A stretch of DNA of 64,000 nucleotides from assembly GCA_035048485.1 (NCBI GenBank), contig CM068592.1, positions 37,270,001-37,334,000 of the forward strand, read 5' to 3'. The stretch comes from Pteria penguin. Lineage: Eukaryota; Mollusca; Bivalvia; Pterioida; Pteriidae. A model generated the notes under the pieces. The model ran no database searches. It was not told the DNA's origin and saw only the letters and a program-made list of their open reading frames with translations. A program made the translations under genes and the position numbers. Shown in pieces: positions 41,953-55,300 of this stretch. Within the stretch, counting starts at the first letter, position 1. Every line of letters begins with the position of its first letter.

Positions 41953-42390
41953 CTATGAGATAAAGAGAATATTATACAAACTGTGCTATTTCTGCAATTT
42001 CATAGTACACCATTTTTAAATGGCGGTTTTGTTGAATAAACATTTTCCCAAATGAAAATTAAGCAATAGGCCTGAGTGAGCCTACATTGCTCACTTGAGG
42101 ACTTTGAGCAATTAGAAATTTTCAACGCCTTTTACAAGCAAATGTTTCAAATCAGAATCTATCCCGTAATAATACTGTATCCATCTTGAATAATATGATG
42201 TATATTATTTTCATTCTATGACCTATTTAAAACTTTTTCTTCATAAAGATACATTATACTTTTTCCGCCATGAATCTACCCTTTATCTGATCTTCCTAAA
42301 ATACAACAACATTAAAAGGGTACTTAGAGAACCAATTGTGCAATAGTAAAAGAGCAATACTTAAAATATCCTTCTAGATCATTCTGGGGC
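41953..42390. repeat. Segmental duplicate of FReD intron 1
   Basis: Words such as GGTTTTGTTGAATAA, AATTAAGCAATAG, GAATCTATCCCGTAATA and CTTCTAGATCATTCTG occur in the same order at 53,813-54,170. This copy also holds AGGCCTGAGTGAGCCTA... at 42,068, resembling the dispersed repeat at 63,913; the matching stretch is shortened in the intact gene's intron. Confidence 0.8.
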
Positions 42391-42878
42391 CCTGTCATCA
42401 AAGTAGGACCACGACTTGCGATTCAGTATTATGCTGATGCAAGAACGTAAATGTTCCGTTAAATACTTGGTCTGAAATACTAGCTAGCGAATTTTATGGA
42501 TTGCTCAAAATATGTCAGTGATATGATGTAAACATTTCCTTAGTATCACAAATATAGATAATATCTGTGGCATTAATAGCAGAATACTCCTAAAAATTAT
42601 TACCTTATAGCAGATCCTATCCTATCATATCACTGTTACAGAACAGGGGAAATATAAACTTTAATTGGCAGACCTTCTCTACTTTGAATTTTTGAATTTT
42701 TGAATTGTTTGTATATTTGTAATTATCAGAGTTAATTCCTGTTTAATCATTGTAACAGAAAAAGTATTGAAAATTCACTATAGAAGTAAAAATGAAAAGG
42801 CATCACTTTCAAACAATCGAATAGTTCTTTTATTGCAATATGGTCAAGAATAGTCATCGAAAATTTCACCAATGGGAG
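42391..42878. other. Non-coding stretch
   Basis: AT-rich sequence with no recognisable exon or repeat boundary. Confidence 0.5.
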
Positions 42879-44041
42879 TACTGTAAACCGTGTTTTACTC
42901 GCGAGCGTTTTATTTTCGCAAGATTCGCGAGGAGGATCGCGTCTCGCGAAAATAAAACGCCGCTAACATGTCCAATTTTAACTATCATGCTCCAAAGTAT
43001 TCAACGCAAGATAAAATGGTATGTTTATATTACATTTATTTTATCCAAACTTCTAAAACCTACTTGATTTTCTAAACTCAATGGCCCCTATTTAAATGTT
43101 GGCAGCCCCCTTTGTCTATACCCCGCGCTTGACTAATTTCACTTCTATCGCGATAGGAGTATTTATCTAACGTCCTGCTGTGTTATAAATTTAGCATTGA
43201 AAAAAAATCTATCCGGATAAATTTATGAAATGCACATGTTTCAAATATAAAAATTTTATATAACTATAAAACAGAACAATAAGTAAAAGTTAAAAAGTGA
43301 TCTACAAAATAATGTAATGAGCACTGATTAGAAATAAGTAAGGATACGTTATTAATGATCGATCTCTGATAGGAGAGTGACGCTTCCTAGAGTTTGGTTA
43401 CAATTTAAAGCCTCAATATTTGATTAACAATGTAAGATGTGAAGTCGGCAATTCACTTTTATTTTATATCATTCAAATAACAGTAATCTTCATATCTAGA
43501 TTCAGCGTGTACTGACTCTTAAAAAGCAATCCTAAATGACAGCTAACATGAAGGTTGACTACACCCCAAGCAGTCAATTCTTAATTGGATAGGTAATTAA
43601 CATACCATAGATAGGTGACCAGGTAAACGCGTTATTTTTACGTTAAACAAATAATTGATCAGTGCAGAAAGGAGATAAACAATGTGGCTTCATGTATTAA
43701 TTAAATCGCGATTATATGCTTCAGCTACGTCCGGAAAGCAAGAATTTATTCGGATTATCGGAGCAAACTTAACGCACTTTTGGAATTCCGTACCTGTATT
43801 CCCTTGTCCGGATCCAGAACGCGGATTTCCGGAATATCGGATCAAAATATCATTTGAGAAATTCGTTCCCACACCTTCTTGTCCGGAAAGTGGATTTTTA
43901 CAGAGCCCGGATTATCGGAGCCTCACTGTACAAAAAATGTTTTAGGGGATTCGTTCATCGCGAATATAAAACGCCGCGAACAGGTCTAATGGATCTAATT
44001 CGCAAAATTAAATCGTCGCGAATAAAAGACGGTTTACAGTA
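42879..44041. mobile_element. 1.16-kb element with inverted termini TACTGTAAACCG
   Basis: TACTGTAAACCG at 42,879 is mirrored exactly by CGGTTTACAGTA ending at 44,041. The similarity extends to about 40 bp per end (TTTTAYTCGCGA, then TTWATTTT), and TA at the tips fits a TA target-site duplication. Inside the left end GCGTTTTATTTTCGC is mirrored by GCGAAAATAAAACGC. No transposase frame is present, so this is a non-autonomous DNA element or two nested MITEs. Short internal repeats (TCCGGATT, ATTATCGGAGC) lie at 43,730-43,925. It ends 55 bp from the small satellite array. Confidence 0.75.
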
Positions 44042-44095
44042 ATCACAGGGTATACAAATTCAAGCTAGCAACCCAGTACTGTCAGTGCTGTTAGG

Positions 44096-44680
44096 ATTAA
44101 CCATACTGAGCCAGCAGTGGGCTATACTGAGCACCACCTTGTATGCCATACTGAGCCAGCAGTGAGCTATACTGAGCACCACCTTGTATGCCATACTGAG
44201 CCAGCAGTGGGCTATACTGAGCACCACCTTGTATGCCATACTGAGCCAGCAGTGAGCTATACTGAGCTCCTACTTGTGAGATATACTGAGCCAGCAGTGA
44301 TCTACATTAAGTTCTTACTTGTAACCCATACTATGCCAGTAGTGAGCTATATATACCGGGCACCTACTTGCGATGTATACTGAGCCAGCGGTGAGCTATA
44401 ATGAGCACCACCTTGTAAGCCATACTGAGCTAGCAGTGAGTTATACTGAGCTCCTACTTGTGAGTCATACTGAACCGGCAGTGAGCTATACTGAGCCAGC
44501 AGTGTGTCATACTGAGCCAGCAGTGAGCTATTCTGAACTTATATTTGGAGACATACTGAACCAACAGTGAGCTATACTGAGCTCCTACTTGTGAGCCATA
44601 CTGTACCAGCAGTAAGCTATACTGAGTTCCTATTGTGAGCCATTCTGAACCGGAAATGAGCTATGCTGAGCCCAAGTTAA
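44096..44680 (+). repeat. Second, small array of the 45-bp satellite family
   Basis: About 13 diverged units. The first ones are regular 45-mers containing CTGAGCACCACCTTGTATGC, followed by units with CTGAGCTCCTACTTGTGAG and single 21-bp halves near 44,490. It uses CTGAGCC rather than CTGCGCC, like the relic edge of the main array. It runs in the same orientation and is followed by the same flank, so it is a paralogous, unexpanded locus. Confidence 0.9.
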
Positions 44681-44960
44681 CTAAGTTGAAATTTCTTCTA
44701 ATTATCAATATCATTTTATTCAAATCATTTTTCGCAATCACTGTGTAATTGATTGGTTGATTACCGCTCGATTTATTTTTGATTAAGGATTAATTCTTGC
44801 ATGCATATAGAGCAACTTGTAGCTTATCAATTCTGAATATTCAGCTCAATCTAATTTGAAATTTTTGACGCAGATGTAAAATCTGCTATGAATAGCATAA
44901 AATTAAAAATTCAGACTAAAATATCTTCATCACATAGAATTTGAATTCATCTATATAACT
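44681..44960. repeat. Flank shared with the main array
   Basis: AAGTTAACTAAGTTGAA, TTTCTTCTAATTATCAATAT and CATATAGAGCAACTTG follow the small array as they follow the large one (36,690-36,900). The (AT)n run of the other copy is missing. Confidence 0.8.
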
Positions 44961-45094
44961 AGATATAATTGTTCTACATCCTTACATTACACACCAGGCT
45001 CTTTTATGGTTATTTGATGTTGCGCAGTTCCCTGATTTACGATGGTCATCGTCTCGTAGAGAATTTCATGCCATTGAACATTTAGTAATTAAAA
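44961..45094 (-). pseudogene. FReD copy B, broken exon 6
   Basis: The reverse strand matches exon 6 of copy A (AATGGCATGAAATT, GATGACCATCGTAAATCAGG, AAGAGCCTGGTG, GTAAGGATGTAGAACAAT). It has a deletion of about eight bases at the DRDN codons and another beside the WW codons, which break the frame. The acceptor side is lost. No other exon of this copy was found. Confidence 0.85.
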
Positions 45095-46339
45095 ATACAG
45101 TAACGTTTGTATGAAACCTGCAGTACTTCATACCTGAAAAGTTTCATCTCCTTATTAGTTTCTCAGGGATTGTTTGAAATAAATTCCAATGAGGTATACC
45201 TCTTTAGGGAACCACTGCAGACCGGCTGTCGGAATTGAAAATTGAATGATTTATAAGGGTGTCTGTGGAAATATTACTGATTTTAGTGATGACTGCTACA
45301 TCAAATTTTGTTACATATAGCCCAGTTTATACTTCTGAAAATTTCACTCAGAAAAGCAATTTGATGCTTTTCAATATAGAAGAAATAAAACTCGAGAAAA
45401 GTTCATTCACCAGAATTTGAAAAGTAGTACATGTCATCTGCTCTCTCTACCTTAGAATTAAACTATCAACATGCAGGTGATATTTCACATGTATAATACA
45501 ACTATTCCTACTACAGAATTTGGAATTGCAAGGTATACGGCAATAATTCTTAAAATACAATAATGAATATTTAAAAAAAAAGATACAGGCTCATAACTGA
45601 ACTGAATTATAATTTTCCCTTCCTCACGTTTAATACAGCATATTGACTTACAGCTTCATTTTTCATCAGTTTATCAAGCTCATATGTATAGTGGAACAGC
45701 AGTAACAGTGTTTAACAAATAGACAACATATGGCATTGAGGGAAACATTTATTATTGTATGCTTAATATGAATTTCTAATACAGTCATGAATATATAGAA
45801 TAGAAGTTTCTCTATCTTTAATCAAGAATGGAGGAATTATGGGGGTATATGAAATTTTGCTCATTCATTGTCTAGATAAAACGTTGACTATATTAAATAT
45901 AGAAGATATATACCCAAGAAATGTCACATCACAAGTTATTGATTTGACTAATGAAGAAAAGGTTTTTTTGTCACTAATGATAGCCTGAACTTAAGTATGT
46001 TTGTTCCACTGTCAGCATTTTGACACGGCTGCTCTTCATTGTAAATAAAAATGCAGAATCTCTTACCCACATTTCAGTATAATATTAAAATATTAATTAA
46101 TAGAAATAATAGTTGAATTTATACTTTCAGAAGACGCTTACTCCTCCCGGGCACCTGGCCTCACCTCTGTATTTCAGATGTCCGTGAATGATCGTTTTGG
46201 TACATTGTTGTTAGTGCTATTGTCACTTGACACCAGTTATTCTCTATTTTGCTTTACTTTCTTGCTCATAATACGCAATGCTTGTAACTATGAAGATTTA
46301 TCTTCAAGTTGTGTATCTCATTTTGAGATAATTTTGTGT
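45095..46339. other. Non-coding stretch
   Basis: AT-rich; no exon, repeat or RNA gene recognised. Confidence 0.5.
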
Positions 46340-46614
46340 TAAACTGGTGCGACCTAGTGGATAAGTTGTTTGGCTCATGATCGACATGCCCCAGGTCCCG
46401 CCCTGGACGCACTGGTGTTCTGTCTTTCGAATGAGACAGTAAAAACCGAAGTCATGTGTCACGGTAGGCGTAGCACGTAAAAGATTTCTCACTGCTTCGG
46501 GTGGGTCCGTTACAAAGATCTAATTTCTATGCAATGCGTCACACACATGCCGTTACCATATATGTGAAATAATCGTGGAGTTACGTAAAACAATATTCAA
46601 TCAATCAATCAATC
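46340..46614 (+). mobile_element. tRNA-derived SINE, copy 1, with 9-bp target-site duplication
   Basis: It shares a body with the element at 53,329 (TTCTGTCTTTCGAATGAGAC, AGTAAAAACCGA, CACGTAAAAGAT, GGGTCCGTTACAAAG, ATATATGTGAAATAATCGTG) and ends in an (AATC)n tail. ATTTTGTGT flanks it on both sides (46,331-46,339 and 46,615-46,623), a perfect target-site duplication. The tRNA-like head is more decayed than in copy 2. It may belong to the V-SINE/RUDI-type families described in molluscs, but I cannot confirm the family here. Confidence 0.85.
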
Positions 46615-47259
46615 ATTTTGTGTATGGATTATATCTTCTTAACAAACAATATTTTTAAGAGAATGTTATATCACTTTGTTGCACTTTTTGTATAACGTTT
46701 TTGTTTGTTTACATTGGATGATTTATTTATGTTCATTTTGAAAACATCTTCACTAGCTGATTTCATTCATTTGAGTTCAGTCTCCGGGTATATGTTTGTT
46801 GAAAAGAATATATCATTAACTTTCATCATGTCCAATGAAGTTTTCTCATTTATTGTGCATATATAGCATGAAATAAAAACATAAAAAGATAATGCAATGT
46901 CTTCTGTCTACTCAACATACAGGGTTTGAGGAAGCCATAGTTTACTCTATAGGCATATATTTCAGAAAATGAAGTCAGTGAAATCACAGTTTAATATTTT
47001 ATACTTTCACATTTCGTGTTTTAATGAAAGAAGTTGATTAAACTGCAGTTTTGATTTTCTTTATATGTGCTTTCTTAATAAAAGAAGTCAATGGCTATCA
47101 ATCCTCAGTGAAAGATTTCTTTGTGATCATGTTGTTAATCTAAAACAATTAGAGGGTTCTTCAGACTACGGTTCTTTCATTTACCAAGGCAATCTACTGA
47201 GTGAAAAGTTAATATCACAAGGATGCGATAAAAAACATATACAAATATATACAAATAAA
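46615..47259. other. Non-coding stretch
   Basis: No coding or repeat structure recognised. Confidence 0.5.
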
Positions 47260-47460
47260 GACACCCCCTACCCCTTCAAACACAACACCCCCCCCAAAAG
47301 AAAGAAAAATAAAAAACTCAAAAAAAAAAGGAATCTACTCCTCCCCCCCCCCCAAAAAAAAAAAAAAACAAAACAATAGAAAATATAAAAAAAACAAAAC
47401 AAAAACAAAAACAAAAAAAAAAAAAAAAAACCAAACAAAAACAAAATAACACAGATAAAC
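47260..47460. repeat. Low-complexity poly(C) and poly(A) tracts
   Basis: Runs of C (47,287 and 47,343) and long A runs with CAAAA interruptions. The reverse strand carries a G run of about 11. Reverse-strand open frames here (rich in F) are low-complexity artefacts. Confidence 0.9.
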
Positions 47461-49182
47461 AAAACCCAAGTTTGACATCGACCTTCCCCAGTTTTACGGT
47501 TGTTATAGGGACCATTTTTAGGGTTTTCAAATATTATTATCGACATGCTGACTTCTGTATTTGATTGAATTCCATGTTAAGCCGTTTATACGGTATAATA
47601 TAATATCACAGACGTTTTGCCAATTGTTATTACGGTAACACCGTTACCACCTCATACGAGCAATAATGAATACTATAAAATCTTATGGAATCAATGCGAG
47701 TGTGATCGGCCAGAAGGTATTGCTCGATCCTCCGTGTCACTTTCTCCTCTTTCTTGTTCTTCCAGTGTCCTTGATAGCCATTATCTCTATTTTGCATAAT
47801 TTGATTACTGTTCTTTATTGACTACTGCTGTTTCCTATTTTATATATTTTTATATATTATCAGTTTGCAGTAGACATTTTAAACGGAACTGGGAACTAGT
47901 TCCTAGTTCTGTTTAAGAAGTTTGCTTTCTTTTGGTTTTTAATTTTTTTTTTATTTATAGATATTAAGACTTTAGTAGCAATTCCCAACCGCTCACTCCT
48001 GTGTTTTATACGGTACGTGGTTTACATTAGTTTTAAGAATACAATCTTTGTCCTATATCAATCATACGGAACGCAAGATAAACCAGTTCCAGTTTTCTTT
48101 TCTTTTCAACGTAAGTAGTACCTAGCTAATAAACCAAATCGGGAAGTAACATCTAGTTGTAGTTCTGAAATCATAGTACTTTCCTTATTCATATGGTCAT
48201 TTGACGATGATGAAATAGGACCAATCAAGTAGCAGTCATAAATTACATACATGTCATACAAAGAACGAAAGATTTTCTTTTATCAAAGCTAGACAAATCA
48301 CCTTTTTGTCTTCTCTTTTTTAAAAAGATAATTTCACCTGGTCTCACCCCGATTTTATTGGGGTTCGCATTTGTCTAAATATGACACTAAACACGATATT
48401 GTCCCCTTTATTCCATGGACTATGAGATATAAAGATTTACCCTTCAGTAATTCTTCGTTTTTTATTTCTTTATGAAACCTACTATACCTGTTCCTAAATT
48501 GTTTCACTGAAAGTGTTGGAACCCCAAAGAAGAGATATAATTGGAAGTAGATGGATTGAATTAAAGAATAATTGGAAGCATAAATTTATAAATATTTTTA
48601 TCATATCAATGATATTTGTCTATATAAATCTATAACTTGACCCTTATAATTAAGAATTATTGTATATATTTATGAAATGCCTTTATACATGTATGTACAA
48701 CAATATAGTTTTTTGTTTTATTTTCTTTCACTGTTTGGGATTAATGCCAAAGAATTATACATCAAAGAGAGGTTCTCCCACCTATTTTAGCTTAAGGTTT
48801 ATAGAGACTGTATTATGTAAATGTAAAAATATTAAAATGATATATTCCATTATGTTGGACCTTGAACATGAGTGAGATGTATACTATCTATGGCCTGGCC
48901 AAGGTAATGTGGCAGATGTTAGTAACAATTAATGGCAAGTGACAGGTCAATTATTCAAGCAAATTTTTAGCATGTGATTCTAAAACAGGACAAACTGTTA
49001 TATCAAATATTAAACATCCTATTCACTTCAGTATTAGTGAGAATATGGCAGAAGTTGGACAAGTTTAACTAGCAGATTAATGTTAACTATATAGTAGTAA
49101 ATAATTAGATGAATGAAAAAAAAAATAATAACCCAAATATATAAAATTTACTACTTTTAATAAGTCACAAAACACTTCAAAA
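47461..49182. other. Non-coding stretch downstream of the FReD gene
   Basis: No exon is recognised. It includes a short GGAACT...AGTTCC inverted repeat near 47,885-47,920. Only short chance open frames occur. Confidence 0.5.
49156..49161 (-). promoter_or_regulatory. Candidate polyadenylation signal ATTAAA
   Basis: ATTAAA on the reverse strand begins about 21 nt after the TAA of the FReD gene. I saw no AATAAA close by. This is a variant hexamer and the assignment is tentative. Confidence 0.35.
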
Positions 49183-49338
49183 TTAGCGATAACTTGGACT
49201 GTGCTTCCTCAACATCATGTTTGAGGCCTTCAGGGAGTATTTATATCCTTTCCAGCTTTTCCATATCAAACCACTCCAATCTAGATGACCTGTTGGCTTA
49301 GTATGATATTCTCCGTTTAGATTAACATTAAAGCAATC
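49183..49338 (-). CDS. FReD gene exon 7: C-terminus
   Basis: 156 nt including TAA; TATAG acceptor. It encodes [20 protein letters not shown], then [19 protein letters not shown] and a short basic tail, [11 protein letters not shown]. It supplies the fourth cysteine. The usual CH in this motif is CF here. Confidence 0.92.
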   Translation of the reverse strand, partial: DCFNVNLNGEYHTKPTGHLDWSGLIWKSWKGYKYSLKASNMMLRKHSPSYR

Positions 49339-52300
49339 CTATAAAAACAAGAACATCATTAAAGTAAACATAAAAATACAGTTTCGTTTGAAAAAAAAAA
49401 CTACTGTGATATGGATGTATATGTTGCATATCAAGCCTTTGGTTTCAAATATCTTATAATATTTCTGAAATACGTTGATTCCACGTATAAACATCATTAG
49501 TTGTATTTGTCATATTACGGCAAACAGATTATAGGTCGGCCCATCATCTGGTCTGGCTCGAGTTAATGGTATAAGATACGAGAGTGTATGTTGGCTATAA
49601 CAAGAATATAACAAGTTGAATGTTCACGTATCCTCCTTATAATGCCATAGTCGTCATGTATGACAAAATACACAGGCATCACAAAATATTTCAACACAAC
49701 ACACACAACATGAAAGAGGAATAGACTAGCAAAATAATGAAAAAAATAAAACCAACAGGATACGTAAAGAGAAGAGCACGAAGTGGGTAACAGATAAAAC
49801 CACGCACTTACATACTTAAAAAACACGTTTTAAATTTTTACCAAAATCGCGATCTGAGTCGAGTCCGTAGTAGTTCTCGGATTTTCATTAATGACTACCG
49901 TTTGATATATTAGCACTTTACTTCTATAATGAATTTGAAAATTATTTAGAACCTTTTTGGTATATGAAGTGATACTTTCTCTAAGTGTCCTCATAATGCA
50001 CCTTTCGAATGAAGTAGTAGTCCATTCTCACCTTGAACCACCACCCTGCTTTTACGTTAGGTAAAGATGCACAATTTGATCCATGTAAATCATTGTCTCG
50101 ATCCTTAGTTGAAAACTTCATGCCGTTGACATATACAAGTGAATCGCCTATATGTAAAGACAAGGTTTAATAACTTTAACTTTCTTAAAAACTTCATGTC
50201 AGAGAGAAAATAGAAGCCTTCTGACAAAGCTGTATTACACAAATCACCAAGGACATGCACACAAAACATGATAATAATACTATAATACCGTCATTCGCGA
50301 TTGATGGTTGGTAACCAACACGGATAGTATAAAAACACTAAGAAAGAACAAATGAAGTGGCAATAGAGACCAATATATCAATACGAAAGTGGCGGCACGG
50401 AAAATCTAACATCGATAACAAATAATCCTTAGATATTTGAAAATTCCATGTTGATTATTTATACAATTTTCTTCTGTCTTCTTCGTCTAATTAGTATTGC
50501 TAAATGAAGATTCACTATACATATTTGAATAAAACAAAATATTTTTTAGCAAAATCTGTCTCTTAGACAGTGCAAATTCTGAGGACCCTACCTCCTACAT
50601 TTCCGGTATATCCACTGTACCGCAGTCGATACCCATCTGCTTCGTTAGAAATGTCAACATTGTTGTACTTGGCAAATCGCCGATTGCCATCAAAATCTTC
50701 TAGATTAATTCTCATCTCATACATACCATGAGTCGTGATCTCATGCAATACTTGGTTGCCTATATTCAGAAGGAAACCGTTATGATATTTGGATATCTTG
50801 GCTACAGATACTATCAAAAATGTGAATGTTCATGACAAGAAGAAAGAAAAACTTTTAAAAATCCTTAATCATTTTCTCTTTATTTGAAATTGAAGCGATG
50901 AAATGGTATGTTACTTGAGTTGTCAGGACATTGTGTTTGATCGAAGTAAATTATCATTATGGCGGAGCGAGTTTCTAAAGTTCAAAATGTTGACATACAA
51001 AACAACAATCGATTTAATTTATTCTCAATTTTCTTCATTGTAGGATCACTTGACTTTATTAAGATATGTCTGTTAAATAGCGATCGCTTTTAAACACCCA
51101 ATTTAATTTCATTTGAAACGATGGGTCTTATACTTCACCATTACCGTTTCTAATCCGATGTTCATGTGTTGTGATTGAAAACTTCACCGGAATCATTTCA
51201 AGTCATTGCATTCAATAAATGGAGTGACAGGCACAAATAACTTACATGTTATACTAATTACATCCTTAACAATTAACGTATCAAACCATTTTCATGACAA
51301 GTGAGACAGTTCTTATTTGCGCAGACTGCAGATATGGGATACATTTTCATAACTTCATACATCTGAGATGGTAGTCAGTATTTGTTTGCGGAGGAACTGG
51401 AGTACTTTCGAATAATTACAAATATAATAGACCCCACGCCTACCGTGATAGGAATTGCAAGCAATAATTGAGAGGCTACAATTCCAACAAAACTTTGTAG
51501 CCTTCACGACCATCGCAGCATACATGTATAGAACACATCCTGTTTTATCAATCGACCAATACAATACATCAACAAGCAGGAATTGAACATGTTACTCTTG
51601 ACCAGTTTCAGAGAGTCATTCATGTAACTGCAGTGAAATAATTCAATACAATTGTTCATACCAAGCCAATGTTCTCCGGATACTTTTCCGAACCCTCTCT
51701 TGTATTCCTGCCAAGTCCTGTAGAAGTCCTCACTACCATCCTGTCGTCTCTGAAAAACCTGTTATACGGAAAAGTTTTAGTAACTGAAATACTTTCTTTA
51801 AAGTAAGGTATTAATCAGATTCACTAAGTAGTTCTTATCTGGATGTAGGTTCGAATCGAGCAATGGGCAATGTATAGGTCAACATGAGGTTCCTACCCTG
51901 TACATCCAGTCTCTCGCCTTTTTCTGGATTTCTGAATTCTGAAGTTCTGTATAAATCTAAATTTCTTTGTAATGTATATGACGGATGTCGTTACCTTATG
52001 AGTGACTTTATCTCGGCAAACAGAGAAAGCAAACAAACAACTTATGATATACCATCACAAGAATTCTTACTGTCCATCCTCCTCCATCCAACTTCATGTC
52101 ACAATATACTTCATACCCTCTCCCACCAGCAGGAAAGATACGGAATTCACCACTCTGAGCCTTAGGCCAATGTTCATGGATGTCACTACAGTCTACAGGC
52201 ACCATCCCGCCCTGTACTAGGTCTCCTTAGTGGACGAAAAGGGAAAACAATATAAACCGCATACAACCACTGCTCATTATTTCTGGGTAAAATAGTACAT

Positions 52301-55300
52301 TTGTTTTGGGTTAACATAGGCAAATTAATAATGATATGCTGGGTTTTGTTTTGGGTTTTTTATTTTTGTTTTTGTTTTCGTTTTTGTTTTTTTTTTTTTG
52401 TTTGTTTGTTTGTTTGGTTTTTTTTTTCTTGTTTTGTTTTTTCTTTCATTTGTCTGTTACTTCTTGTATATAAGTAATTCTTCAAATATGTAGAGAGCCT
52501 GAGAGGTGTTCGGTAGATCTGGAAAATCGTGGATAATCATATATTTTGGAAGAGGTACATGTGTAGTCTTAGAATAAAAATTCTTTGCTGCTTTGCGTCA
52601 AATTATTTCACAAATAAATGAAGTATCCATTTTTTTTTTTCATTACACATATTTTATGGTTTTATTGTTTATTGTATCCAGTCATTGTGGTGGCTGACTT
52701 AGACAGGGCCGCAAGATTTATTCATCATACCGAAAACGAACACCTTTGACAAATATACTCTTTTGCTGTAACTGTGGGACTAAGATTTCGGTCGGCAAAA
52801 TTATAACTGTTCCCGCAAATTGACGTCAGAGACAATCAATTTTTATCATGACGTCAAAACTTTTATTGGAAAAGTTACCATTTGCCAACCAAAATATTAG
52901 TCCCAGTTACAGTGAAAGGGTCTACACCATAAATGATTATGGATGATCGGTCTACACTTTCCTATTGACAATCTATTGCAATCTATACTGAACCCCCCTC
53001 CCCACTCCTCCGTTTGCCCCTGAACACCCCCTTGCTTCATTCCGTTCTGAAAGCTGTCATACTGTTCTGCCCATTCAATGTTTACAGATAGTAATCTCTA
53101 CATAGAACAACAGCTTTGCATTGTTTCAATGATTTCCAGCAAGGACTGACACTTTACTAAGAGGGGGTTGAAGGACTGCCTGGAGGTTTTTCGGGTTACT
53201 ATTAACAAAGTACTATTTATATTTTTATTTATGTCTATTTTCATTTTTTTTTTAATTTATCAGCATTATTTCATATGAGAGTGCTTATTGCGGTTTTATA
53301 ATACAGTATCTACTATCCTAAACTATTAGAAGCCGGTGTGGCCGTGATCGAGAGGTCCCGGGTTCGATTCCCGCCCTGGGCACACCGGTGTTCTGTCTTT
53401 CGGATGAGACAGTAAAAACCGAGGTCCCGTGTCACGGCAGGCGTGGCACGTAAAAGATCCCTCACTGCTTGAGTGGGTCCGTTGCAAAGGTCGAGATTTG
53501 TATGCAATGCATCAGGCAGATGCCGTTATCATATATGTGAAATAATCGTGGAGTGACGTAAAACAATAATCAATCAATCTTAAACTATTATACATGTCAT
53601 AATGCATGTACTTGGCAATAATTAGTGCATTAGTATGTGGAATTTGTATTTAAGTTTACCTGGTTTCTTGTAAGACTTGGGCTGTATTTTGATGTATGGT
53701 ATCTTAAAGTATGTCGTTAAAAGCAGCGATCCATCTTTTGTCTCTGTCACCTTTTCCCGCCAATAGTCGCTTAATTTTAGATATTTCTTGTAGTCTCTTT
53801 CATTCGAAGCTGAGAAGTAAAGTTATATTAAACAAATTGTGTTATTTTTGCGATTCCAGGAAACAAAATTTTCAAATAGCGGTTTTGTTGAATAACATAT
53901 TTCCTCAAATGAGAATTAAGCAATAGACCTGAATAATTCTACCTGAGGACTTTGTGCATATGATAAAATAAAAATTTTCAGAGACTGTTTCAAACAACAT
54001 TTTCACATTAGAATCTATCCCGTAATAGTGCTGCATCCTTCTAGTACAATATGATATACATTATTTTTCAATTTGTGCACTATTTAAAAAAAACTCTTCA
54101 CTGAGATACCTTATAATTTATTCTGGAATCGTAAAAGAAGACTTAAAATACCCTTCTAGATCATTCTGATGCATTTCGTTTGTCCATGTATGCGGCCAAT
54201 CTGAAGAAGTGTAACACAGGACTATTTACCGTAGGCCTATATCGCCCTGGATTTACCCCTTTGCAGATCGGTTCCCCTTTAGAAATCAATGCAATATACA
54301 AATAGTACAACACACCTTTTTATCTTAGAAAAAGAAATAAATGTAAATTTTAACAGTTGCATTTCCCTCAATCAGACTAAATATACAAAAACAATGTATC
54401 GGCCAAAAATCTTCAATGAGAAATTTAAAGGAAACATCTGGAAATCGCTACCTCATTATGGGAGCGGGTCAAAGTGAAACACACACACACACACGCACAC
54501 ACACACACGCACACACACACACACACAACAAAGAAAGACACAAACAACAAAAACAACAACAACAACAACAACAACAACAATAATAATAATAACTAGAGCT
54601 GACCTTGTTGGCGAGCCAACAAGAAGGTTTCACAAGACTCAGATGAAAAAGTTAAGACCAAATGTCTTGGCTTTTTGTTGTTCTTGGATTGAAAATGAAG
54701 AATTCAGCATGAAAGATTTTTCTCCGGGGAATAAGAGGAAGAAATATTTTGGGAAAACATCCCTTTGTGGGGCCCCAAGGTATGCGGAAAGGACTGTGAA
54801 ACCGTTAAATCTGACCGCAAATATCTTAAAAACGGTAAGGGATATCGAAAAAAAACTCTAGGTGAATATATACATTTTATTTTTCACGAAGAATCGATTC
54901 CAACCATTCCCGATTCGATCGGATGAAAATTAAGGGAGCCATGACGTCATTTAAATAGTATTACGTCATGTTCAGGAATTTCGCACCATGCCAGATCCCA
55001 CTTGTCAGTCGGTAAATATTTTTATTCTGTATCATGCTACCAAATTTCACACCACTGGCTTTATAAATAAGCGAAACACAGCTTCCTGAAGTTGAAAAAT
55101 GTATTTTTAGGAATGGTGAAACCATGAATTTTGACGGCAAATATCTCGAAAACGGTAAGAGATATCGAAATTCTGTTGCTTTTCCCTCTCATTTTACTTT
55201 TTCACGCAGAATCGATTCCAACCATCCCCGATTCGATCCGATGATAAATAAGGGAGATATGACGTCATTTACAAAGTATGACGTCATTTTCAGGAATTTG

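Noticed and set aside
47268..47546. Phe-rich reverse open frames
   Set aside because: Translation of poly(A) and poly(C) tracts.
49563..49826. Reverse-strand 87-codon open frame within FReD intron 6, hydrophobic
   Set aside because: It lies inside an intron defined by matching splice sites on both sides, shows no domain, and has ordinary AT-rich composition.
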